Positions 15,028 to 21,880 of a DNA stretch of 25,541 nucleotides are shown here, in pieces. Below the pieces are notes generated by a model, which was not told the DNA's origin, did no database searches, and saw nothing but the letters and a program-made list of their open reading frames with translations. Numbering within the stretch: position 1 is the first letter of the stretch; every line of letters starts with the position of its first letter. The stretch lies in assembly GCA_002361535.1 (NCBI GenBank), contig DETG01000055.1, forward strand, positions 21,903-47,443, read 5' to 3'. Made by a program: the position numbers and the translations under genes. This stretch comes from Prevotella sp. UBA3294 (GTDB lineage: Bacteria > Bacteroidota > Bacteroidia > Bacteroidales > Bacteroidaceae).

Positions 15028-16283
15028 CTGTGTCCTTTTGCCGCAATGGCCATACCTTTCATGTGCTCTAACCGTTCCAGGGCACGATGGCGGGTGTGGA
15101 TGATCTGATAGCGATAGACGGCACAGGTGGCAAAGAAATAGACAACCACTTGAACCCAGAGTGCCTCGTATTCCACACGGATATCCTGTAAGGTGGCTCC
15201 CATACTGTTCAGACGGACAAAGGCCCTGACGCCGAAGGTGCTGGGGAAGAGCCAGGAGATACCCTGCCAATAGCCGGGGATGTTGCTCTGAGGCCATGAC
15301 ACACCACTGAGGAACAGGAGGGGAACGGTGACGAACACCACCAACAGCATCACATTCTCCCGATAACGCACGATGCAGCTGACGAACATTCCGAAGAAGA
15401 TACACGCCAACAGATAGGGGAACATCAAACCGATGAGATCCGTTACACGGAACAAGGACGTGAAATGGAATAACTTGGGGATGAACAGCGTGAGATAGGC
15501 TGTCATCACTACGTAGATCATGAAGTAGCACATCGTCTTTCCGATGACAATACGGAACAGACCGTTGTAGTGCCGGCTGATAGGAACGAGATCCTGATAG
15601 CGGTTGTTCTCACGTGCTGTTCCTGCCGAGAGTCCGATGCCTAATACCAGTGTCTGTTGGATAATCAGCATCAGCACGGCAGGAATGATAAAACTGCCAT
15701 ATCCGCCTGCAGGGTTGAAAATCTGTACTTCATCGAAAGCCAAGGGCTGTGTGGTGATCTGGTCTTCATGATCAGTGGTGTTCCCACTGAGGGAGATCTG
15801 GATCTTTTCGTTGAGGTCGGTGGCAATCGTCTGGGCTGTCTGGTATATCGCTTTATAGGTGAGCATCAGACTCATGTCGCAATAGACGCTGATGCTCGAC
15901 TGCTCCATGCGGTTCAGACGCTGGGCGAAGTCTTCGGGAATCAACACAATACCACTCACTATCTGCTTCTGTACCAAGTCCTTGGCCTCGTCCATGTCGT
16001 TGCACTTATAGGCCACCTCTACATCGGGGGAGGCATTGTATTCGCGAATAAACTGCCTGCTGAGCTGCGAATGACTCATATCGACAATGGCCACGGGAAC
16101 CTCTCGCACCACCTCGTTGTTATACGCCCAGGAGTAGAGAAGGGGATAGAAGATTGGAACGAGGATAAAGAAAATCAGCACACCCTCGTCTTTGATGGTG
16201 GTCTTCATCTCCTTTGCCCAGATGTAACAGGCATCATGAATGCCCTCACTCACCTGTCTCCAAAAACTTTTGTTCTGTTCCAT
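15015..16283 (-). CDS. ABC-2 type transporter permease, distal copy (YhhJ/YbhR-like)
   Basis: This 422-residue inner-membrane protein has one N-terminal membrane segment (about 34-52), a large periplasmic domain (about 55-190, with VPVAIVDMSHSQLSRQFIREYNASP) and five further membrane segments (about 196-218, 247-268, 283-304, 311-329 and 375-392). This is the ABC2_membrane_3 layout found in efflux systems such as YbhFSR. The motif GVSWPQSNIPGYWQGISWLFPSTFGV before the last helix is typical. It is the last gene of the efflux operon. It is separated from the upstream permease gene by 341 bases of tandem repeats, which is unusual inside an operon. No ATP-binding subunit is encoded nearby. The exported substrate is unknown. 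Its C-terminal codons lie inside the terminator of the convergent gene. Confidence 0.9.
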   Translation of the reverse strand: MEQNKSFWRQVSEGIHDACYIWAKEMKTTIKDEGVLIFFILVPIFYPLLYSWAYNNEVVREVPVAIVDMSHSQLSRQFIREYNASPDVEVAYKCNDMDEAKDLVQKQIVSGIVLIPEDFAQRLNRMEQSSISVYCDMSLMLTYKAIYQTAQTIATDLNEKIQISLSGNTTDHEDQITTQPLAFDEVQIFNPAGGYGSFIIPAVLMLIIQQTLVLGIGLSAGTARENNRYQDLVPISRHYNGLFRIVIGKTMCYFMIYVVMTAYLTLFIPKLFHFTSLFRVTDLIGLMFPYLLACIFFGMFVSCIVRYRENVMLLVVFVTVPLLFLSGVSWPQSNIPGYWQGISWLFPSTFGVRAFVRLNSMGATLQDIRVEYEALWVQVVVYFFATCAVYRYQIIHTRHRALERLEHMKGMAIAAKGHRKKE

Positions 16284-16301
16284 ATCTATTTACTTCTCAC
16301 G

Positions 16302-16530
16302 CTACGAATTAGACGAATCTGTTACTTTTCACTCTACGAATTAGACGAATTAGACGAATCTGTCACTTTTCACTCTACGAATTAGACGAATCAGACGAAT
16401 CTGTCACTTTTCACTCTGCGAATCAGACGAATTAGACGAATCTGTCACTTTTCACTCTACGAATCAGACGAATTAGTCGAATCTGTCACTTCTTACTCTA
16501 CGAATTAGTCGAATCTATTTATTTCTCACG
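16302..16530. repeat. 41-bp tandem repeat array between the two permease genes
   Basis: Units anchored at CTACGAAT/CTGCGAAT begin at 16302 (32 bp), 16334, 16375, 16416 and 16457 (41 bp each) and 16498 (33 bp). The 41-bp form has one more copy of a 9-bp module GAATTAGAC/GAATCAGAC than the 32-bp form. The array is flanked on both sides by TATTTAcTTCTCACGCT-like sequence, so the ends also form a direct repeat. It fills most of the 341-base gap between the permease genes and contains no gene. Confidence 0.93.
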
Positions 16531-16558
16531 CTGCGAATAACCAATCACCTGTCCTTTC

Positions 16559-16622
16559 TCCCTCCCTTTGGGAGGGTCGGGGTGGGCTCCCCTTTGGTTG
16601 GGGTGGGCTCCCCTTTGGTTGG
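16559..16622. repeat. CCCTCCCTTTGGGAGGG module plus two 21-bp direct repeats
   Basis: The palindrome CCCTCCCTTTGGGAGGG, the same module as in the 12.2-12.4 kb element, is followed by two identical 21-base copies (16581-16601 and 16602-16622) of a GGTGGGCTCCCCTTTGGTT-type unit. The second copy ends two bases before the stop codon of the upstream permease. Confidence 0.88.
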
Positions 16623-16624
16623 GC

Positions 16625-17803
16625 TTATGGTATATACACATACTCCAGCATCGCCTTCTTGATGTTCGGCATCACAAAGAGAGGCAGACAGATGAAAATG
16701 TCTAATGCCATGAAGTTGAACCAGGCTATATACCAGGGGTAGCCATTGAACAGGCACATCTGGTAGATCATGTAGTAATGGCGCAAGGGAAACAGCTGAG
16801 CCAAGGTCTGGATGGCTCCGTCCATGGCAGATACAGGAAAGGTGAAGCCGCTCGTGGTGAAACTCAGCACAGCCCATAGCGCGCAGATACTCATCGACAT
16901 ACGGAGCGAGGGCATCAGGCCGAAGGCGAACACCCCGAAACATTGCGATGACAGGACGGCAAGAAATCCTAACAGTAACAGCATCCATACGCTACCTTGA
17001 TGGGGAAATGACAGATGACCGAACACATACCACATGAACCCGTACATGATAGAAAGGAAGATGAGAGTATGGGGGAGCAACTTGCCCATCAGGGCCACAT
17101 AGATATCATTGCCTGCCAGTTTCATCAGCTGTCGTGAACGCTTAAACTTCAGCTCAGTACCGATGGAGTAAGCCGTGATGAGGAAGATGAAGAGCATCAG
17201 GATACCGGGGATGAGCATCGTGCTGAGATATACATTGTAGTTGATCCACGGGTTATTCACGGGGTGCAGGTCGATGACGATAGGCTGCAGGAAGGTCCTG
17301 ATCTGCTCGGGTGTATATCCCTTGGCACGCATGGTGGCCTGTCCTACTGCCGCCGAACCCAGTGTGCTGATGGTCTTCAGGTCACGGTAAAGAAGGGCTC
17401 CCGTGGTGATCGACGTACTGCTATAGTAGAACGAGATCTTGGGCTGACGGGAAGAGAGAAGACTGCTGGCCGTTCCCTTGGGGATGTAGAGAAAAGCATA
17501 GATCTCGTTTTGCTGGATGGCATGGCGGGCCTCGTTCATACTGGGGTAGTGGGCAACGACCTTACTGGTCTGAAAAGCATCTAACTTGCGGATCAGACTG
17601 CGAGAAGTGGTACTGTTGTCAAGATCCACCACACCTACGGGCATCTCCACTGGCTGCCCGTCGTCCATGATGCTGGTGAAGAACAGAATCACGACAATAG
17701 GGAACACCACCATGCAAAACACATAGATAGGGTTGGAGACCAGTATGCCACACTCACGGCGGGCTATACTGTGTATTCTGTTGATAAACTCGGCAAATCT
17801 CAC
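16625..17803 (-). CDS. ABC-2 type transporter permease, proximal copy (YhhJ/YbhS-like)
   Basis: This 392-residue inner-membrane permease has the same plan as the distal copy: one N-terminal helix (about 25-43), a periplasmic domain (about 48-190, with MPVGVVDLDNSTTSRSLIRKLDA) and five C-terminal helices (about 193-214, 238-261, 271-296, 301-322 and 357-377). The motif TTSGFTFPVSAMDGAIQTLAQLFPLRHYYMIYQ precedes the last helix, as in YhhJ/YbhS proteins. Two such permeases normally form a heterodimer that contacts a separate ATPase and hands substrate to a HlyD-TolC conduit. The gene starts 36 bases after the HlyD-like gene. Its 3' end is normal despite the repeats that follow. The substrate is not evident; drugs, lipids or polyketide-like compounds are family possibilities. 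Confidence 0.9.
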   Translation of the reverse strand: MRFAEFINRIHSIARRECGILVSNPIYVFCMVVFPIVVILFFTSIMDDGQPVEMPVGVVDLDNSTTSRSLIRKLDAFQTSKVVAHYPSMNEARHAIQQNEIYAFLYIPKGTASSLLSSRQPKISFYYSSTSITTGALLYRDLKTISTLGSAAVGQATMRAKGYTPEQIRTFLQPIVIDLHPVNNPWINYNVYLSTMLIPGILMLFIFLITAYSIGTELKFKRSRQLMKLAGNDIYVALMGKLLPHTLIFLSIMYGFMWYVFGHLSFPHQGSVWMLLLLGFLAVLSSQCFGVFAFGLMPSLRMSMSICALWAVLSFTTSGFTFPVSAMDGAIQTLAQLFPLRHYYMIYQMCLFNGYPWYIAWFNFMALDIFICLPLFVMPNIKKAMLEYVYIP

Positions 17804-17839
17804 CTTCGTTGCTCCTTCGTGTTCCTACTCTCAGATCTG

Positions 17840-18838
17840 TTATTCGCTTTTGACATCCCTGATGATGAGCGACATCCCCGGGCGCAGTCCTTCAAACTTC
17901 TCCACAGGACGTGCCTTCACCTCGAAAGTCTTCAAGTCGTACTGACCATTGGCCTTGGTGGCTTTCCACACTGCGTAGGATCCTTGGTCCTTCACGTAAT
18001 ATACCTTCATCTTCAGTTCCTTCTTGAAGGCAGGACTAAAGGCTGTGAACACCGTACCTACGGTCATGCCGTTCAACTGATCTTCACGCACATTGAACGT
18101 TCCCCACATGTCGTTCATCATGGCGATGCTCATGATAGGGGATCCTGTGCCAACAAGTTCTCCTTCCTTGGGATAGACATCGCTCACCTCTCCCTCCACG
18201 GTAGCCACCTGAACGGTCTCGTGGATGTAGGAGTTGACTTCGGCAACGGCACCACGGGCACGCTTCACCTGGGCTGCGGCTGCGGCCTTCTCCTCGGCAC
18301 GGGCACCTTCCACGGCCATGTCATACTGACTCTTGGCGGCTTTCTCCTGTGCCTCACTGGCTTTGTATTGGGCAAAGACTTCATCGCGCTTCTGGGCTGT
18401 CAGCACACCTTCATCGAAAAGGCGTTGCACACGCTCGTAGCTTTTCTTGGTCACATCGGCAGCTGCCTTGGCTTGCTGCCATAACTGATAGGCTGCCTGT
18501 ACCTGTTGCTTGCGGGCACCGCGCTGGGCCATCTCACTCATGGCCGATGCTGCATCCTCAGCGCTTTGCGCCTGGGTCTTCTTAGCTTCTACTTCCGGCG
18601 CATCCAAAATAGCCAGCGTGTCACCCACATGAACGAAATCGCCTTCTTGGACACGTAGCTCCAGAATACGACCGGGTACCTTACTGGACACTCGGTATTC
18701 AGACACTTCCACCTCACCTTGTATCTCATCGGTAGTACGGTCAAGGGTAAAGAAACCAATGAGGGCAACGATGGCTACTACTGCTATAAAACCTATTATG
18801 GCAAGCAGGATGTTATTATGTTGTTGTTTTGCTGACAT
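17840..18838 (-). CDS. HlyD/EmrA-family periplasmic adaptor (membrane fusion protein)
   Basis: This 332-residue protein has one N-terminal membrane anchor (about 9-31). A biotinyl-lipoyl-like half (about 44-80, YRVSSKVPGRILELRVQEGDFVHVGDTLAIL) is followed by a long alpha-helical hairpin (about 81-205, rich in Ala, Gln, Lys and Glu), the second lipoyl half (VQVATVEGEVSDVYPKEGELVGTG) and a beta-barrel region. Adaptors of this type bridge an inner-membrane pump and a TolC duct. It lies between the TolC-like gene and the two ABC-2 permeases, which is the same partner set as E. coli ybhG-ybhFSR apart from the missing ATPase. The 85-base gap upstream of it contains the 7-bp TGAACTW tandem repeat. 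Confidence 0.92.
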   Translation of the reverse strand: MSAKQQHNNILLAIIGFIAVVAIVALIGFFTLDRTTDEIQGEVEVSEYRVSSKVPGRILELRVQEGDFVHVGDTLAILDAPEVEAKKTQAQSAEDAASAMSEMAQRGARKQQVQAAYQLWQQAKAAADVTKKSYERVQRLFDEGVLTAQKRDEVFAQYKASEAQEKAAKSQYDMAVEGARAEEKAAAAAQVKRARGAVAEVNSYIHETVQVATVEGEVSDVYPKEGELVGTGSPIMSIAMMNDMWGTFNVREDQLNGMTVGTVFTAFSPAFKKELKMKVYYVKDQGSYAVWKATKANGQYDLKTFEVKARPVEKFEGLRPGMSLIIRDVKSE

Positions 18839-18862
18839 ATCTCTATTTTGATCTTTAAACTA

Positions 18863-18897
18863 TGAACTTTGAACTTTGAACTATGAACTTTGAACTT
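18863..18897. repeat. 7-bp tandem repeat TGAACTT/TGAACTA in the tolC-hlyD gap
   Basis: There are five perfect 7-base units (T, T, A, T, T in the last position) preceded by a partial AAACTA. It lies in the 85-base spacer between the tolC-like stop and the hlyD-like start. The same unit in the same orientation occurs at 11883-11915. Confidence 0.9.
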
Positions 18898-18923
18898 TAT
18901 GATTACCTTCGACCTTCATCTTT

Positions 18924-20432
18924 TCATTGAAGTATCCCCAAGGCTTTCTTGAGACCAACCTGTGTGAGGCGAAGGTCAATCTCTGCATCAATCTTCTGGG
19001 TCTGTGCCTGAAGCCAAGCGGTCTGTGCCTCCATCACATCTGTGGCGGTCATCACTCCTTCGGCAAAGCCTAAGTTCGCACAGCGCAGGTTCTCATCGGC
19101 TTTCTCCACATTCTTCAGAGTCATACTGTATTTTTTATTGGCCTCCTTTACTTTGAACTGACTTTGGTTCACTTGTAACTCAATCATCTCGCTGGCTTCG
19201 GCCAATTCCATATTGGCGATGCTGGTGGCTGTCTTGCTCGCCCTGATCTTGTAAGCACCTTCTTGCCAGCTCCAGACGGGGACACGTACCATCACACCAA
19301 TGTTCCACACACCGGAGAATTTCTTCTCGAAGCCGTTATAGACATTGGGGTTGGTGATCAGGTAACCACCTGTAAGGGCAATCTGGGGCAGGTAGGCAGC
19401 ACGGATCAGACGGGTTGATTCTTTGCTGATATCAACGGCCCGTTCTAACATCTCCAACTCGTGACGGTTGGTAAGGGCTGTGTGGATATCTCCCTGGACA
19501 TCATCGGTGATAGCGGCTAACTCCGTCTTGTCCTCATCCTCAAGGGTGATCTGACTGTTGATGGGCAGACCGCATTGCTGGCAAAGCAGCATCTTGGCTA
19601 AGGTGAGACCGTCATCGGCTTGGGTGACAGCCATCTCTGCCTCATTCACCTTTACACTGACTTTCAGACCATCTGCCTTTGTGGCTACGCCTTCTCGGAT
19701 CATCTTGTTTACATCACTGTCTAATTTCTGTACTAACTGCAAGAAACTGTTGGCAAGTCTGTTCTTCTGATGGAGTGACACAACCAACCAATAGGTTTGG
19801 TCTATATTATATAAGGTGTTCTGGATGGTTCCTTTCGTTGACTCTGCCGAAAGCTGTTCCGTCAGCTCAGCAATCTTGTTAGCGGCGGTGATGGCACCAC
19901 CCATATAGAGAGGCTGGCGTACAAAAACAGAGGCTCCCATCATGTTGCGGTTATTGGTGCGGAAAGCCTGACGGATCTCTGAACCTACACCATTCAGTGC
20001 CTCAGCCATAGGACCGACATATTGATTGGCTATCTGCCCGATGGCCTGGGCTTGCTGAGGAGTGATCAAACCTTGCTGAGCAAGACCTGTCAGTGTTTCG
20101 GGCATCTTACTGCCTACTTTCGTGCTCACGGTGGTTCCTAAATGATTCAATGCTGTCTTTTGGTCATCATTCAGCAACGAGATCTCTTTGCTCATCAACT
20201 CATAACCGCCGATGACATCCACCTTGGGCAGATACTTGGTGCGGGCAGCCTTACGGGTGTTGGCTGCCACATCTTGTTTCATGCGTGCCACACTGAGCTG
20301 TTTGTTGTTACGCAGTGCCATCGCACGACAGCTGTCAAGTGAAAGCACCCGCTGAGCCTGCACGCCCACGGGTAACCCCACTAACAGAATTCCTAATGCG
20401 TAATGTTTTAAGAAATAAAACGTTTTCATCAT
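18924..20432 (-). CDS. TolC-family outer-membrane efflux protein
   Basis: This 502-residue protein has a signal peptide (residues 1-26, ending GVQA before Gln27) and the internally duplicated structure of outer-membrane efflux proteins. The first half starts LSLDSCRAMALRNNKQLSVARMKQDVA and the second has LTNRHELEMLERAVDISKESTRLIRAAYLPQIALTGGYL. The turns carry FVRQPLYMGGAI and RVPVWSWQEGAYKIRAS. Trimers form the outer-membrane and periplasmic duct of tripartite pumps. It precedes the HlyD-like adaptor and follows the coiled-coil gene by 35 bases. There is an insertion of about 60 residues in the first repeat (about 75-150, Gln/Ala/Gly rich), a common variation in Bacteroidetes members. Two adjacent ATG codons begin the frame; the second is equally possible. 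Confidence 0.93.
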   Translation of the reverse strand: MMKTFYFLKHYALGILLVGLPVGVQAQRVLSLDSCRAMALRNNKQLSVARMKQDVAANTRKAARTKYLPKVDVIGGYELMSKEISLLNDDQKTALNHLGTTVSTKVGSKMPETLTGLAQQGLITPQQAQAIGQIANQYVGPMAEALNGVGSEIRQAFRTNNRNMMGASVFVRQPLYMGGAITAANKIAELTEQLSAESTKGTIQNTLYNIDQTYWLVVSLHQKNRLANSFLQLVQKLDSDVNKMIREGVATKADGLKVSVKVNEAEMAVTQADDGLTLAKMLLCQQCGLPINSQITLEDEDKTELAAITDDVQGDIHTALTNRHELEMLERAVDISKESTRLIRAAYLPQIALTGGYLITNPNVYNGFEKKFSGVWNIGVMVRVPVWSWQEGAYKIRASKTATSIANMELAEASEMIELQVNQSQFKVKEANKKYSMTLKNVEKADENLRCANLGFAEGVMTATDVMEAQTAWLQAQTQKIDAEIDLRLTQVGLKKALGILQ

Positions 20433-20467
20433 TCCATCTTTCTTCGTTCCATAAATTGTGCAACTGA

Positions 20468-21340
20468 CTATCCGAAGGTGAAACTCCGTGAACCGATCAG
20501 GTGTCCGTCGGCGAAAATGCTCACCTTGTAAGTGCCCTCACTAAGGAACTCGCTGATGTTCCAGAACATGGATACTGGTGTCTCATTACCCGTGTATTCC
20601 ACCTGTTTCTTCATGGAGTACTGCAGCGAACGGTTCTCATAGGTGAAGGTGCCACCGTTGGTAAGGGTCTGTCCATTGGGGGTCTGGATACGTACATACA
20701 GCGTTTTTACACCATTGGAGGCTGTCACATTCTTGGCAATACTGAAGTTCACCTGCAGATTCTTGGCCTTCTCGATCTTCTTCGTGTTCTTGCCTTTCTT
20801 GTCGTTCAACGACAACGAGATTCCCACGGCATCAAGCTGGGCGGCAATGGCTACTTTCTCCGAAAGGGATGACTTCTCAGTATTCAGACTCTCAATACGG
20901 CGTGTGGCTTCTTCGTACTGTCCCTTCACGCGTGTGTTCTCTGCCGTTAGATTCTGGTTCAGACGGTTCAGCGAATCGATCTCTAAGACATAACTGCGGA
21001 TGACGGCACGACAGGTGGCCAGCTCTTTCTTCAAACGTGTGATCTCACGGGCATCAGTGGCACGAACATTGCGCAACTCCTCTAATAACTTCTGCGTCTT
21101 CAGCTGCTCTTGGGTAAGCTGTTCCACAATGGAGTCGTTGTTGATCTGTGTCTTCATTTCGCTGTATTGCTGGGCGAACTTCTCGTATTCATTCTGCATC
21201 TCCTTCTTGTCAAGCTCTGCCAACTCCTGCATGTCTTGATTCACTTTCTTTTGCTCGTCAAGACTTACGTACAAGTAGGCAATGCCGCCCAAAAGCAGCA
21301 ACGCGACAAGGACAATCGGTATCCAAATCTTTTTTTCCAT
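20468..21340 (-). CDS. Membrane-anchored coiled-coil protein, first gene of the efflux operon
   Basis: I do not recognise a named family. The 290-residue product has a cytoplasmic stub MEKK, a single membrane helix at about 5-24, a long coiled coil at about 27-165 (high Glu, Lys and Gln with heptad Leu, such as EQLTQEQLKTQKLLEELRNV and LNRLNQNLTAENTRVKGQY), a Lys-rich linker (about 181-192) and a C-terminal beta-rich domain (about 193-290, VNFSIAKNVTASNG, TLYVRIQTPNGQTL, EGTYKVSIFADGHLIGSRSFTFG) that resembles an immunoglobulin-like fold. It would project into the periplasm. It leads the operon 35 bases ahead of the tolC-like gene, so a scaffold or accessory role for the pump is a reasonable guess, but this is inference from position only. 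Confidence 0.85.
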   Translation of the reverse strand: MEKKIWIPIVLVALLLLGGIAYLYVSLDEQKKVNQDMQELAELDKKEMQNEYEKFAQQYSEMKTQINNDSIVEQLTQEQLKTQKLLEELRNVRATDAREITRLKKELATCRAVIRSYVLEIDSLNRLNQNLTAENTRVKGQYEEATRRIESLNTEKSSLSEKVAIAAQLDAVGISLSLNDKKGKNTKKIEKAKNLQVNFSIAKNVTASNGVKTLYVRIQTPNGQTLTNGGTFTYENRSLQYSMKKQVEYTGNETPVSMFWNISEFLSEGTYKVSIFADGHLIGSRSFTFG

Positions 21341-21372
21341 TCTGTCTCTATTGAGTGTAAAATAAACGATTG

Positions 21373-21403
21373 CAAAATTAGTCTATTTTGGTTAAACAAC
21401 AAA
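21373..21403 (-). promoter_or_regulatory. Promoter of the efflux operon
   Basis: On the minus strand, TTTG (21403-21400), 19 bases, then TAATTTTG (21380-21373). The start would be near 21366, 26 bases before the coiled-coil gene. It is divergent from the promoter of the cytochrome bd operon about 160 bases away, leaving room for shared control, though I see no clear operator. Confidence 0.8.
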
Positions 21404-21559
21404 GAAAATGACTTCGTTAATAACCCGCAATCCTTTATTTTTAATATTTTTGAGGAAAAATAGAACAATATTAAGATAGGGATCCAAGAGGAGTAAGTGT
21501 ATCATGTGAAACATGAATTCTTGTGAACCTGCTCTCAGATTAATTTTTTGATGAAAGTA

Positions 21560-21591
21560 TTTGTTGGATTCAAAAATTATTTGTATATTTG
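21560..21591 (+). promoter_or_regulatory. Promoter of the DUF4492-cydA-cydB-ppi operon
   Basis: TTTG at 21560-21563 and TATATTTG at 21584-21591 are 20 bases apart. The start is expected near 21598, about 13 bases before the ATG at 21611. This promoter position argues for the ATG at 21611 over an in-frame ATG at 21548, which lies upstream of the promoter. Confidence 0.82.
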
Positions 21592-21610
21592 TGCATTCAA
21601 GCAAACGACC

Positions 21611-21838
21611 ATGAAGAAGAACGGATTTTTCTATAAAATATTCGACCTCTATTATGATGGCTTCCGCCACATGCAACTGGGTAAGACGCTATGGGCAATC
21701 ATTGCCATAAAGCTGTTTATCATGTTCGCTATCCTCAAAGTGTTCTTTTTCCCCAACTTCCTGAAACAGCATACCGAAAGGGGAGGGGAGGCCGATTTCG
21801 TGATGGAACAGTTTGAAAAAGTGAGTAACGGAAATTAA
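21611..21838 (+). CDS. DUF4492 small membrane protein preceding cytochrome bd genes
   Basis: This 75-residue protein begins MKKNGFFYKIFDLYYDGFRHMQLGKTLW and has one hydrophobic helix at about 28-47 (AIIAIKLFIMFAILKVFFFP) followed by a charged tail. The FxxIFDLYYDGFRxMxLGKTLW start is the mark of DUF4492, a family regularly found directly ahead of cydA in Bacteroidetes and some Campylobacterota. It could act as a small accessory subunit or assembly aid of the bd oxidase, as CydX does in E. coli, but that role is inferred from position. The ATG at 21611 was chosen because it follows the promoter and begins the conserved region. The cydA start is 42 bases downstream. Confidence 0.85.
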   Translation: MKKNGFFYKIFDLYYDGFRHMQLGKTLWAIIAIKLFIMFAILKVFFFPNFLKQHTERGGEADFVMEQFEKVSNGN

Positions 21839-21880
21839 ACAATGATTACTTTTCCTTTGAGAATCAAATATTATTGAATT

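Noticed and set aside
16302..16530. CRISPR array between the permease genes
   Set aside because: Whole 41-bp units repeat, including what would be the spacers, so it is a simple tandem array.
17771..18484. A 237-codon plus-strand frame opposite the hlyD-like gene
   Set aside because: Antisense shadow; the HlyD-like protein on the other strand has a full domain set.
21392..21676. A 94-codon minus-strand frame across the divergent promoter region
   Set aside because: It overlaps both promoters and the DUF4492 start; the peptide has no family features.
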